Shown piece by piece: positions 36,741-44,616 of a DNA stretch of 64,000 nucleotides. How positions within the stretch are numbered: position 1 is the stretch's first letter; each line of letters opens with the position of its first letter. Location: NCBI RefSeq assembly GCF_002843605.1, contig NZ_CP025263.1:4245501-4309500 (forward strand), written 5' to 3'. Made by a program: the position numbers and the translations under genes. The DNA is from Pseudomonas sp. S09G 359 (lineage in GTDB: Bacteria; Pseudomonadota; Gammaproteobacteria; Pseudomonadales; Pseudomonadaceae). The notes under the pieces were generated by a model. That model did no database searches and had not been told where the DNA came from. It was given only the letters and a program-made list of their open reading frames with translations.

Positions 36741-38662
36741 GCACACTGACCACTATCCTGGTGGCTAACCGTGGCGAAATTGCCTGCCGGGTCATGCGTA
36801 CCGCCAAGGCCATGGGGATGACCACCGTGGCCGTGCACAGCGCCATCGACCGCGATGCGCGACACAGCCGTGAAGCCGACATCCGTGTCGACCTGGGCGG
36901 CAGCAAGGCCAGCGAAAGCTACCTGCAAATCGACAAACTGATCTCCGCCGCCCAGGCCAGCGGCGCCCAGGCCATCCATCCGGGTTATGGCTTCCTGTCG
37001 GAAAACGCCAACTTTGCCCGCGCCATTGAAGCCGCCGGCTTGATCTTCCTCGGCCCGCCCGCCTCGGCCATCGACGCCATGGGCAGCAAATCGGCCGCCA
37101 AGGCGCTGATGGAGAAGGCCGGCGTGCCGCTGGTGCCGGGTTACCACGGCGAAGCCCAGGACCTGGACACTTTCCGCGACGCCTGCGAGCGTATCGGCTA
37201 CCCGGTGCTGCTCAAGGCCACGGCCGGGGGTGGCGGCAAGGGCATGAAGGTGGTCGAGCACGTCGACCAACTCGCCGAAGCCCTGGCCTCGGCGCAGCGT
37301 GAGGCGCTGTCCTCATTCGGCAACAGCCAGATGCTGGTGGAGAAATACCTGCTCAAGCCACGCCATGTTGAGATCCAGGTGTTTGCCGACCAGCACGGGC
37401 ACTGCTTGTACCTTAATGAGCGCGACTGCTCGATCCAGCGTCGCCATCAGAAAGTCGTGGAAGAAGCCCCCGCCCCCGGCCTGAGCGCCGAGCAGCGCAA
37501 AGCCATGGGCGAGGCCGCCGTGCGAGCGGCCCAGGCCATCGGTTATGTCGGCGCAGGCACCGTGGAGTTTTTGCTCGATGCGCGCGGCGAATTCTTCTTT
37601 ATGGAGATGAATACACGCCTGCAGGTTGAACACCCGGTCACCGAAGCAATTACCGGCCTGGACCTGGTGGCCTGGCAGATCCGCGTGGCCCAAGGCGAAG
37701 CGCTGCCGATCACCCAGGACCAGGTGCCGCTGATCGGCCATGCGATTGAAGTGCGCCTGTACGCGGAAGACCCGGCCAATGATTTCCTGCCGGCTACCGG
37801 GCACCTGGCGCTGTACCGCGAATCCGCACCCGGCCCGGGGCGGCGCGTGGACAGCGGTGTGGAACAAGGCGACAGTGTTTCACCGTTTTACGACCCGATG
37901 CTCGGCAAGCTGATCGCCTGGGGCGAGGACCGTGAGCAGGCGCGCCTGCGCTTGTTGAGCATGCTGGATGAGTTTGCCGTAGGCGGGCTCAAGACCAACC
38001 TGGGCTTTTTGCGGCGCATTATCGGGCATCCGGCGTTTGCGGCGGCGGAGCTGGATACCGGATTTATTCCACGTTATCAGGATGAGTTGCTGCCGGTGCC
38101 TGGCGCGCTGAGCGAGGCGTTCTGGCAGGCGGCGGGGGCCGCGCTCATGCAGAGCTTGCCGGTGGGTGAAGGGCCTTGGGCTGACGTGCGCGGGTTTCGT
38201 GCCGGGCTGCCTGCCGAAGTCTCGCTGCATTTGAGCTGCGCGGGGCAGGATCGGCTGGTCACGCTGGCACCCGATGCGCCGAAGCTGCAAGGTGAGCAGT
38301 TGCTGATTGAATGCGCGGGTGTGCGCCGCGCCCATCTGGCTGTGCGCAATGGCGGCACGCTGTTTCTGCGCTGGGACGGCGAGGTGCAGGGGGTCAGCCT
38401 GTTCGATCCGATTGCGGCCGTGGGGGCCAACCAGTCGCATCAGGGCGGCCTGACGGCGCCGATGAATGGCAGCATCGTGCGGGTGCTGGTGGACGTGGGC
38501 CAAACCGTGGAGGCCGGCACGCAATTGGTGGTGCTGGAGGCAATGAAGATGGAACACAGCATCCGAGCGCCCCACGCCGGGGTGGTCAAGGCGCTGTTCT
38601 GCCAGGAAGGCGAAATGGTTGCCGAAGGGTGCGCGCTGGTCGAACTCGAAACGGCAAGCTAG
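36737..38662 (+). CDS. liuD: Methylcrotonyl-CoA carboxylase, biotin-carboxylase (alpha) subunit
   Basis: 641-residue ATP- and biotin-dependent subunit. Domains in order: biotin carboxylase (residues 1-450: ILVANRGEIACRVMRTAKAM, ATP-grasp loop KATAGGGGKGMKVVE near 159, EMNTRLQVEHPVTE near 290), a linker, and a biotinyl domain ending in VLEAMKMEHSIRAPHAG with the biotinylated Lys near residue 602. ATG 36737 overlaps liuC. It completes the 3-methylcrotonyl-CoA carboxylase with LiuB. It ends 4 bp into the stop of the convergent repressor gene. Confidence 0.96.
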   Translation: MSTLTTILVANRGEIACRVMRTAKAMGMTTVAVHSAIDRDARHSREADIRVDLGGSKASESYLQIDKLISAAQASGAQAIHPGYGFLSENANFARAIEAAGLIFLGPPASAIDAMGSKSAAKALMEKAGVPLVPGYHGEAQDLDTFRDACERIGYPVLLKATAGGGGKGMKVVEHVDQLAEALASAQREALSSFGNSQMLVEKYLLKPRHVEIQVFADQHGHCLYLNERDCSIQRRHQKVVEEAPAPGLSAEQRKAMGEAAVRAAQAIGYVGAGTVEFLLDARGEFFFMEMNTRLQVEHPVTEAITGLDLVAWQIRVAQGEALPITQDQVPLIGHAIEVRLYAEDPANDFLPATGHLALYRESAPGPGRRVDSGVEQGDSVSPFYDPMLGKLIAWGEDREQARLRLLSMLDEFAVGGLKTNLGFLRRIIGHPAFAAAELDTGFIPRYQDELLPVPGALSEAFWQAAGAALMQSLPVGEGPWADVRGFRAGLPAEVSLHLSCAGQDRLVTLAPDAPKLQGEQLLIECAGVRRAHLAVRNGGTLFLRWDGEVQGVSLFDPIAAVGANQSHQGGLTAPMNGSIVRVLVDVGQTVEAGTQLVVLEAMKMEHSIRAPHAGVVKALFCQEGEMVAEGCALVELETAS

Positions 38663-39294
38663 AACTTTGCCGTGGCCTGCACGACCACGCCCAGGATGCG
38701 GCAGGCGTCGGTGAACAGCTGCTTGGGGTAAGTGGGGTTGAGCGGCACCAGGTACAGTTGGCCGCTCTCCTCCAGCAACTGGCGGAAGGTCGCGTGGGGG
38801 TGGTCGGCCCACTGCGCGACCACCAGCTTGCCGGGTTCGGCAGCCTTGGCCGGGTCCACCAGGATCAGCATGCCGGCGCTGATACTCAGGCCGCTGGGGG
38901 CGGTCATCGCGTCGCCGGTCACCGGCAGCCAGAAGGCTTCGCCCTCGGCGTGGTAATCCGTCAGCTCAAAGCGCGCGGCGCGATAGGTGGCACGCTCCTC
39001 GCGCAGTTCGCAGGCACCTTTCCAGTCGCTGACCGGGTAGCGGAAATACGGGTTGTAGTGTGTTTCCACGCCAGGCACCTCCTCCTCCCGCTCGCGTATC
39101 TCCAGCGCCACTTCCAGGTAGCCCAGGCCCAGTTCTGCGAGCACCCGGTTCATGTCGGCAAGGCTCGGCACCCGCCGTTTGTTGAGCCAATGGCCAACGC
39201 CGCCCTGGGACATGCCCAAGCGTTCAGCCAACTCATCCTGCGTGACCTTGCGGTCTTTCATGTTGGCCTTGACCAACGCTATCCAGTTATCCAT
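38659..39294 (-). CDS. PrtR-like S24 repressor with lost protease dyad
   Basis: 211-residue LexA/CI-like protein. Residues about 16-60 form an XRE-type helix-turn-helix (VTQDELAERLGMSQGGVGHW). The C-terminal part aligns with the S24 peptidase/PrtR domain (FWLPVTGDAMTAPSGLSISA). In active members the nucleophile is the Ser of GDSM and the base is the Lys of ATFKQL. Here they read GDAM and ATFRQL, so both dyad residues are replaced (Ser to Ala, Lys to Arg). It should therefore bind DNA but not self-cleave. ATG 39294 chosen over an upstream TTG at 39306. Targets are unknown; the AT-rich gap to its right is a candidate operator region. Confidence 0.85.
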   Translation of the reverse strand: MDNWIALVKANMKDRKVTQDELAERLGMSQGGVGHWLNKRRVPSLADMNRVLAELGLGYLEVALEIREREEEVPGVETHYNPYFRYPVSDWKGACELREERATYRAARFELTDYHAEGEAFWLPVTGDAMTAPSGLSISAGMLILVDPAKAAEPGKLVVAQWADHPHATFRQLLEESGQLYLVPLNPTYPKQLFTDACRILGVVVQATAKF

Positions 39295-39424
39295 GGGGCC
39301 TGACAATACGGGGTGGATTTTTCACGACAATAAACAGTTTGTAGTAATCAATAAAGAGACATAAATACAATACGTACTATTATCGAACATAAGGTTTTGC
39401 CCTTCCCACCAGAGTACCGCCCTT

Positions 39425-39775
39425 ATGACAACGAGCCCGCACCTCCTGCCGGACCACCCCGAAAACGATGACTTGCAAGGCCTGCGCAGCAGCGGTGCTG
39501 CCCAGCGCGCATTGGATTTTTACCTGAAGGAACACCTGTCGGCGCCAGACCCGAACGGCGTGCTGTTTGCCATCAAACCAGGCATCAGCCAGGAGGAAGC
39601 CCTGGTGCATGCCTCGGACCTGCTGCGCAGTGCGGCAGCCACGGCCTATGAATCGGCGAGCAGCCATCAAGGCAATCACCGCGACCTGGCGTTTTCAGTG
39701 GTGTATTTGATTGATATGGCGAAGGCCATGGTAGAGCGATCGTTGCAAGTGCCAGAGGCTCAGGCAAACGTGTGA
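39425..39775 (+). CDS. DUF6124 family protein (formerly DUF3077-like)
   Basis: 116-residue cytosolic protein of the small family common in Pseudomonas. Typical features are a mid-chain LRSSGAAQRALDFYLKEH, then GISQEEALVHASDLLRSAAATAYE and SVVYLIDMAKAMVE near the C terminus; mostly helical, no signal peptide or membrane segment. No function is established. It is transcribed away from the PrtR-like repressor across 130 bp of AT-rich DNA and toward prrF. Confidence 0.85.
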   Translation: MTTSPHLLPDHPENDDLQGLRSSGAAQRALDFYLKEHLSAPDPNGVLFAIKPGISQEEALVHASDLLRSAAATAYESASSHQGNHRDLAFSVVYLIDMAKAMVERSLQVPEAQANV

Positions 39776-39827
39776 CAGGCGCGAACGAAAAATATTTCTA
39801 TCTCAGGGATAAAAACGTTTGACTTGC

Positions 39828-39846
39828 AAATGATAATGATTATTAT
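39828..39846. promoter_or_regulatory. Fur box of prrF
   Basis: AAATGATAATGATTATTAT closely matches the Fur 19-mer, overlapping the -10 region of the prrF promoter (-35 TTGACT at 39819-39824, -10 TATTAT at 39841-39846). Iron-loaded Fur should silence the sRNA. Confidence 0.92.
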
Positions 39847-39852
39847 TGGACC

Positions 39853-39968
39853 TAGCTGATCGCGAGATCAGTCGATAGACCAAGGGACCTTAGGTCGGAC
39901 TCTTGGAATATCTCCTCATCAGGCTAATCACGGTTTTTGACCCGGCTCTTTGGCCGGGTCTTTTTTTT
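39853..39968 (+). ncRNA. prrF: PrrF iron-responsive sRNA
   Basis: About 115-nt RNA matching the PrrF family: TCGCGAGATCAG near the 5' end, the target-pairing core CTCCTCATCAGGCTAATCAC at about 39913-39932, and the terminator GACCCGGC-TCTTTG-GCCGGGTC followed by eight T at 39939-39968. It is made in iron shortage, when Fur leaves the promoter, and with Hfq represses mRNAs for iron-containing non-essential enzymes. Fluorescent pseudomonads usually have two unlinked copies, and only this one is in the window. Confidence 0.95.
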
Positions 39969-40242
39969 GCCAGTTTCCCTGGCATGGCTTCAGGCTAATG
40001 AAGACTGTGTGTTGCTCGATGCCGCGCATGGTAGCAAAAGACTATCGCCAAAAGAAAGCCAGTCGAACGCTCTAGCCCAGATCTCTACGAAATAGCGCTT
40101 GAGAATCAATCTCATAGATTCTAAGCTGCGGCGGCGTCACGGACGACGCCCCCTCCCTTCCCTGCAACAATTTTGCATCCAGCCTTTACCAGACTCCTGT
40201 GTAAGATAGCCGCCACAACACTCATATTCAGGCAACCAGACT
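39969..40242. other. Intergenic region between prrF and the carboxypeptidase
   Basis: 274 bp with no supported gene. It contains a five-base inverted repeat TGAGA-ATCAA-TCTCA near 40110 and a GTCACGGACGAC hairpin-like stretch near 40136, but no clear promoter or RNA. Confidence 0.6.
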
Positions 40243-41394
40243 ATGACCGTGGCCTTGACCTCCATCAGGATCAGCACCGACTTCGACAGTGGCAATATCC
40301 AGGTGCTCGACGCCAGCGATGCCTTTCAGTTGCTGCTGGCGATCAACCCAGATACCCGCAGCCAACATTTCCAATGGTTCCACTTCAAGGCCGAAGGTAT
40401 GCACGTGGGGCACACCCACACCTTCCGTCTGAGCAACGCCGGCGAGTCGTCCTACAAACACGCCTGGAGCGGCTACAACGCGGTGGCGTCCTACGACCAT
40501 ATCAACTGGTTTCGCGTGCCCACGCGGTTTGACGGCGAGACGCTGCACATCAGCCTCGAAACCCGCGAGAAACACGCCTGGTTTGCCTACTTCGAACCCT
40601 ACAGCCGTGAGCGCCACGACTGGCTGATCGACCAGGCCCTGAACCGCGCCGGCACACAGCTGCTGGCCACTGGTAAAAGTGTCGAAGGCCGTGATATCCA
40701 GCTACTGCGCCGTGGCAAAGGCGGCGCAGGCCGACGTAACGTGTGGATCATCGCCCAGCAGCACCCCGGTGAGCACATGGCCGAATGGTTTATGGAAGGC
40801 ATCATCGAGCGCCTGCAGCAGGACGGCGATGCCGAGCTGAAAAAACTGCTGGCGGTCGCCGATCTGTACCTGGTGCCCAATATGAACCCGGACGGCGCCT
40901 TCCACGGCCACTTGCGCACCAATGCCATGGGCCAGGACCTCAACCGCGCCTGGCAGAGCGCCAGCCAGGAGAACAGCCCTGAAGTGCTGTTCGTGCAGCA
41001 GCAGATGGAAAAATACGGCGTCGACCTGTTCCTGGATATCCACGGGGACGAAGAGATCCCCTACGTGTTTGCCGCCGCTTGTGAGGGCAACCCAGGCTAC
41101 ACGCCACGTATCGAAGCGCTGGAAAAACACTTCCGCCAGCACTTGAGTGCCCTGACCCGCGACTTCCAGACCGTCCACGGCTACACCCGCGATCTACCGG
41201 GCGAAGCCAACATGACCCTGGCCTGCAACGCGGTGGGCGAGAAGTACGACTGCCTGTCCCTGACCCTGGAGATGCCGTTCAAGGACAACGACGACGCGCC
41301 CAACCCGCACACCGGCTGGTCGGGCACACGTTCGATGCAACTGGGCAAGGATGTGTTGAGCACCGTGGCCGATATCGTCACGGTGCTGCGCTAA
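40243..41394 (+). CDS. M14-family (Nna1/CCP-like) carboxypeptidase
   Basis: 383-residue cytosolic zinc carboxypeptidase. An N-terminal beta-sandwich domain (residues 1-120) typical of cytosolic carboxypeptidases precedes the peptidase domain. Zinc ligands are in QQHPGEHMAEW (His-x-x-Glu, about residue 172) and LDIHGDEEIPY (His, about 267). The substrate-binding DGAFHGHLRTN and AMGQDLNRAW match the N-P-D-G and D-L-N-R-x-W motifs. The catalytic Glu fits LTLEMPFKDND near residue 346. No signal peptide. Bacterial substrates of this subfamily are unknown; in eukaryotes the relatives trim glutamates from tubulin. Probably a single-gene unit. Confidence 0.88.
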   Translation: MTVALTSIRISTDFDSGNIQVLDASDAFQLLLAINPDTRSQHFQWFHFKAEGMHVGHTHTFRLSNAGESSYKHAWSGYNAVASYDHINWFRVPTRFDGETLHISLETREKHAWFAYFEPYSRERHDWLIDQALNRAGTQLLATGKSVEGRDIQLLRRGKGGAGRRNVWIIAQQHPGEHMAEWFMEGIIERLQQDGDAELKKLLAVADLYLVPNMNPDGAFHGHLRTNAMGQDLNRAWQSASQENSPEVLFVQQQMEKYGVDLFLDIHGDEEIPYVFAAACEGNPGYTPRIEALEKHFRQHLSALTRDFQTVHGYTRDLPGEANMTLACNAVGEKYDCLSLTLEMPFKDNDDAPNPHTGWSGTRSMQLGKDVLSTVADIVTVLR

Positions 41395-41417
41395 CGCCGG
41401 CTGTTAGGGGGCTTGTT

Positions 41418-41548
41418 GTGGCGAGCGGGCTTGCCCGCGTTGGGCCGCGAAGCGGCCCCATGACAGGCGCCACCCTCATACCTGACACACCGCGTCGTCA
41501 GGTTTTAGGGCTGCTTCGCAGCCCAACGCGGGCAAGCCCGCTCGCCAC
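41418..41548. repeat. REP doublet, GTGGCGAGCGGGCTTGCCCG type
   Basis: Arms GTGGCGAGCGGGCTTGCCCG and CGGGCAAGCCCGCTCGCCAC enclose a 90-bp centre with a second inverted pair (GGGCCGCGAAGCGGCCC and GGGCTGCTTCGCAGCCC). It lies just after the carboxypeptidase stop. The head reads GCTTGTTGTGGCGAGCGG followed by GCTTG, with 18 bp between the two GCTTG starts. It is the single-unit counterpart of the arrays at 29122 and 60410. Confidence 0.92.
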
Positions 41549-41590
41549 AATAACCCCGCTATCCACATAAGCCCTCACCAACCAAATGGA

Positions 41591-42130
41591 TCAGTCTTTG
41601 CTACCCGTCATGCTCTGCAGCACACCATCCCGCCGAATCAGCCCATGGAACAACGCCGCTGCCAGGTGCAACAACACGGTCAGAAACAGCAGGTAAGCCA
41701 GAAACCCATGGGCCTTGCGCAACACTGCAAACAGTGGGGCGTTCGCCCCGACCAGGGCCGGTAACTGCAGCGAGCTGCTGAGCATCACCGGGTCGCCCGC
41801 CGCTGAAATCATCGCCCAGCCCAGCAGCGGCAACACCAGCATCAAGGCATACAGCACCAGATGAGACGCCTTGGCCGCCAGCACTTGCCACAGTGGCAAG
41901 TCGGCGGGCAGCGGCGGCTGGCGCGTAGAGAAACGCACCACCAACCGCACGATCACCAGCGCCAGAATCGCGATACCCAGTGGCTTGTGCAGGTGAATCA
42001 ACCACTCGTGCCGTTCGGAAACCGATGCCGCCAGGCCCGCGCCAATAAACAGCATGGCGATGACCATCAGCGCCATCAGCCAGTGCAGCAGGCGCGCCAG
42101 GGGCGCGAAAAACCGCGGTTTAGCTTTCAT
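41591..42130 (-). CDS. Cytochrome b561
   Basis: 179-residue inner-membrane di-haem b protein (CybB family). Four helices are visible; haem-ligand histidines fit LARLLHWLMALM (residue 16), WLIHLHKPLGIAILAL (about 46 and 48) and LLFLTVLLHLAAALFHGLI at the C-terminal end. It likely passes electrons between quinol and a periplasmic partner. The ATG overlaps the stop of the catalase-family gene in an ATGA, so the pair is an operon and the peroxidase is the probable partner. Confidence 0.93.
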   Translation of the reverse strand: MKAKPRFFAPLARLLHWLMALMVIAMLFIGAGLAASVSERHEWLIHLHKPLGIAILALVIVRLVVRFSTRQPPLPADLPLWQVLAAKASHLVLYALMLVLPLLGWAMISAAGDPVMLSSSLQLPALVGANAPLFAVLRKAHGFLAYLLFLTVLLHLAAALFHGLIRRDGVLQSMTGSKD

Positions 42131-43209
42131 GGCTTCGACTCCTGAGGGGCACTGTGCAACGGGCTGACTTCACCGGCCCGGCGCAGGTACGAGCTGGCGT
42201 AGGCGGCCGACCGCGCGGCCAGCAAGGGGTCATTGGAGGCTTCGATGCCGCTTGGCAACACCAGCGGGTCGAAGTTGATATCGCGGCAATCACCGTCTGC
42301 CTGTGGCTGGCTGCTTTGCAGAACCAGGGTGCCGGCGTTAAGCACCTTGTGCTCGCCGGTCCAGGTCTTACTGGCGTCGTCCAGCGGGTCGCCGGGGTTG
42401 GCCAGGGTCATGTTCAACTGCCAGCGCACAGGCCCTGCGGCCAGGCGTTGCACCAGGTCTTTCTCGAGAAAATCGTTGCCCGCCGGGGCGCTCTCACCGG
42501 GGCCATCCTGGCTCTGCGGCACCACGCCCCAGCGCACGGCCTGGCGCTTGCCATCGGCGCCCACCAGGTAAAACGCGTTGATGCCGTTATAGGTTTCGGT
42601 CGCATAGCTGGCCGAAGGCTTGGCGGTCTTGACCCACGCCAGAAACGCCGCCGTCTCCGGATGGGCGGCGAAAAACGCGGGCATATTGGCGGGGTTCGGC
42701 TTGCCGGTGGCCGGGTCTGGCGCACCGGCCTTGAGCATCTGGTAGAACGCCTCGGGCGTGCCCACCGGGAACACTGGCATGCTGTTCATCCCGGTGCGCC
42801 ATTGCTGGCCATTGGCCTGGCTGAATTGCACGGCAAAACTGCGGATCGGCACACTGCTGTCCGGCGCGTAAGGATTGCCGCTGGGCAAGGCCAAGCGGCC
42901 GATCACGGGAGTCCTGGCCTCGCTGAATACCTGGGCGCTGGAGTAGGCGCGCGCCTCGGCAGTGCTCTCGAAGTACCCGGCCACGCACACGCCCTTGGCG
43001 TGGTTACGGCGGAAACCCGGGTGCACGCCGTTATTGGTTTCCAGGGCATTGACCAGGGTTTTCGGACGCAAGCGTTGTGGGTCGAGGGTGCCGTTGACGT
43101 AGGCAAACGCCCCGGCAACAACGGCAACCACGGCACCAATCCCCGCGAGTCGCGCGATCAGGCTCGCAGTGCTCAACGGAGGACGGGGCGGTGATGAGTG
43201 ATCTACCAT
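42127..43209 (-). CDS. Catalase-family peroxidase (SrpA-like)
   Basis: 360-residue haem protein of the catalase-related peroxidase family, shorter than true catalases (about 480-700). A single N-terminal hydrophobic segment (about residues 18-36, IGAVVAVVAGAFAY) suggests export. The distal His fits GFRRNHAKGVCVAGYF near residue 72, followed by EARAYSSAQVF. It probably reduces peroxide in the periplasm, with electrons from the b561 encoded next. It is transcribed from an ECF-type promoter at 43263-43287, divergent to a sigma factor gene that has a matching one. Confidence 0.88.
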   Translation of the reverse strand: MVDHSSPPRPPLSTASLIARLAGIGAVVAVVAGAFAYVNGTLDPQRLRPKTLVNALETNNGVHPGFRRNHAKGVCVAGYFESTAEARAYSSAQVFSEARTPVIGRLALPSGNPYAPDSSVPIRSFAVQFSQANGQQWRTGMNSMPVFPVGTPEAFYQMLKAGAPDPATGKPNPANMPAFFAAHPETAAFLAWVKTAKPSASYATETYNGINAFYLVGADGKRQAVRWGVVPQSQDGPGESAPAGNDFLEKDLVQRLAAGPVRWQLNMTLANPGDPLDDASKTWTGEHKVLNAGTLVLQSSQPQADGDCRDINFDPLVLPSGIEASNDPLLAARSAAYASSYLRRAGEVSPLHSAPQESKP

Positions 43210-43262
43210 GAACAGACTCCAAGGCCAGAGGCCGGGGGTGAAACATAAGGTCGGAGCATTAA

Positions 43263-43287
43263 GACGAACGCCGATACCCTCTATTCC
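43263..43287 (-). promoter_or_regulatory. ECF-type promoter of the peroxidase operon
   Basis: On the minus strand GGAAT-N16-CGTC. It has the same elements and the same spacing as the promoter at 43316-43340, and its start would lie about 50 bp from the peroxidase ATG. Confidence 0.8.
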
Positions 43288-43315
43288 CTGCGCCTGTATT
43301 TATTTTCCAGGACGG

Positions 43316-43340
43316 GGAATAACCTTCAACGCCGGACGTC
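43316..43340 (+). promoter_or_regulatory. ECF-type promoter of the sigma factor gene
   Basis: GGAAT (43316-43320), 16 bp, CGTC (43337-43340), matching the -35 GGAA and -10 CGTC of extracytoplasmic-function sigma factors. It suggests autoregulation. Confidence 0.8.
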
Positions 43341-43375
43341 TCTCTAGTCCCAGCGTAGTGACCAGCCAGACTCCC

Positions 43376-43882
43376 ATGCATGAACTCGACGAACAGTTAC
43401 GTGAACTCATCCCCAGGCTGCGGCGCTTTGCCGTGTCCCTGACCCGTAACGCCAGCAGCGCCGACGACCTGGTGCAGTCGACCCTGGAGCGAGCGATCAC
43501 CCGCTGGGCCGACAAACGCATCGAAGGCGATGTACGCGCCTGGCTGTTCTCGATCCTCTACCGCCAGTTTCTCGATGCCCACCGCCGCAGCCGGCGGTAT
43601 GCGCGCATGCTGGAATTCTTTACCGGCCGCGACGATGCGCAACCGTCGGTCGAACGCACGGTGATCGCCCAGTCGACCCTGCACGCCTTCGACAAGCTGA
43701 ACACCGAGCAGCGCGCCCTGCTGCTGTGGGTGTCGGTGGAAGGCCTGAGCTACAAGGAGGTGGCCGAGATTCTGCAGGTGCCCCTCGGCACCGTGATGTC
43801 GCGCCTGTCCCGGGCGCGCCAGGCCCTGCGTCAACTCAGCGATGGCGAAATCGCCAGCCCTTCCCTGCGGATACTCAAATGA
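43376..43882 (+). CDS. ECF RNA polymerase sigma factor
   Basis: 168-residue sigma factor of the extracytoplasmic-function class. Region 2 includes SLTRNASSADDLVQSTLERA (residues about 22-41) and WLFSILYRQFLDAHR; region 4 reads LSYKEVAEILQVPLGTVMSR near residue 126, the -35-binding helix-turn-helix. ATG 43376 was chosen because the frame upstream contains the promoter. Stop overlaps the anti-sigma ATG. Position and matching promoters point to control of the peroxidase/b561 pair. Confidence 0.92.
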   Translation: MHELDEQLRELIPRLRRFAVSLTRNASSADDLVQSTLERAITRWADKRIEGDVRAWLFSILYRQFLDAHRRSRRYARMLEFFTGRDDAQPSVERTVIAQSTLHAFDKLNTEQRALLLWVSVEGLSYKEVAEILQVPLGTVMSRLSRARQALRQLSDGEIASPSLRILK

Positions 43883-44616
43883 TCAGCCTGCCCCCCAGCG
43901 AACGCGATTTGCATGCCTACGTCGATCACCAGCTCCTGGAGAGCGATCGCCGTGTGCTTGAAACCTACTTGGCGGCGCACCCCGACGTCGCGGCCCAGGT
44001 CCACGCCTGGCAGCAGGACGCGCAACTGCTGCGCGCCGCGCTGGGCGGTGCCCTGCAACAGCCGGCCAACCCGGACCTGGACCCGGCGCTGATTCGCCAG
44101 CGCGTCAAACATCGGGCGCGCCGCCACTTGGCAACGGCGGCAGTGCTGCTAGTGGCCGTCAGCCTCGGCGGCCTCGGCGGCTGGCACGCGCGCGAGGCCA
44201 CCCAGGCGCAAATCCAGCCGATGGCCGATGCAATGCAAGCGTTCCGCCTATTTGCCCAGGACGGCATCATGCCCGCCGACTACAAAACCCAGGGCGGCGG
44301 CACGATGCAGGCCTGGCTTGATCGCTACTTCAACAGGGCCCACCGCCTGCCGGACTTGAGCGCCTCGGGTTTCACCCCGGTGAGTGGGCGCCTGCTTACC
44401 ACCGAGCAAGGCGCCGCCGCCATGGTGCTGTATGAAGACGCCCAAGGGCGGCGCATCAGCTTCTATATCCGCCCGCCGGGTCCGGAAAACGGCTTCCTGC
44501 CCCCTGGCAGCCGCAGCGCCGACGGGTTGCAGGCGCAATACTGGTCCGGCGCCGGCTACAACTATGCGGTGGTCAGCCCGGCAGACCAGCCGGCCCCGCG
44601 GTTGCTGAAGTTCTAG
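43879..44616 (+). CDS. Transmembrane anti-sigma factor
   Basis: 245-residue protein with a cytoplasmic N-terminal part (residues 1-85), one membrane helix (HLATAAVLLVAVSLGGLGGW, about 90-109) and a periplasmic domain. The N-terminal LHAYVDHQLLESDRRVLETY resembles the RsrA/ChrR-like or FecR-like sigma-binding helices; no HxxxCxxC zinc motif is visible. ATG 43879 overlaps the sigma stop. It should hold the sigma factor inactive until an envelope or oxidative signal. It ends four bases inside the stop of the convergent pilus tip gene. Confidence 0.87.
   Translation: MISLPPSERDLHAYVDHQLLESDRRVLETYLAAHPDVAAQVHAWQQDAQLLRAALGGALQQPANPDLDPALIRQRVKHRARRHLATAAVLLVAVSLGGLGGWHAREATQAQIQPMADAMQAFRLFAQDGIMPADYKTQGGGTMQAWLDRYFNRAHRLPDLSASGFTPVSGRLLTTEQGAAAMVLYEDAQGRRISFYIRPPGPENGFLPPGSRSADGLQAQYWSGAGYNYAVVSPADQPAPRLLKF

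Noticed and set aside
40101..40120. Second Fur box near TGAGAATCAATCTCA
   Set aside because: Only five-base arms and poor agreement with the Fur consensus; no promoter elements nearby.
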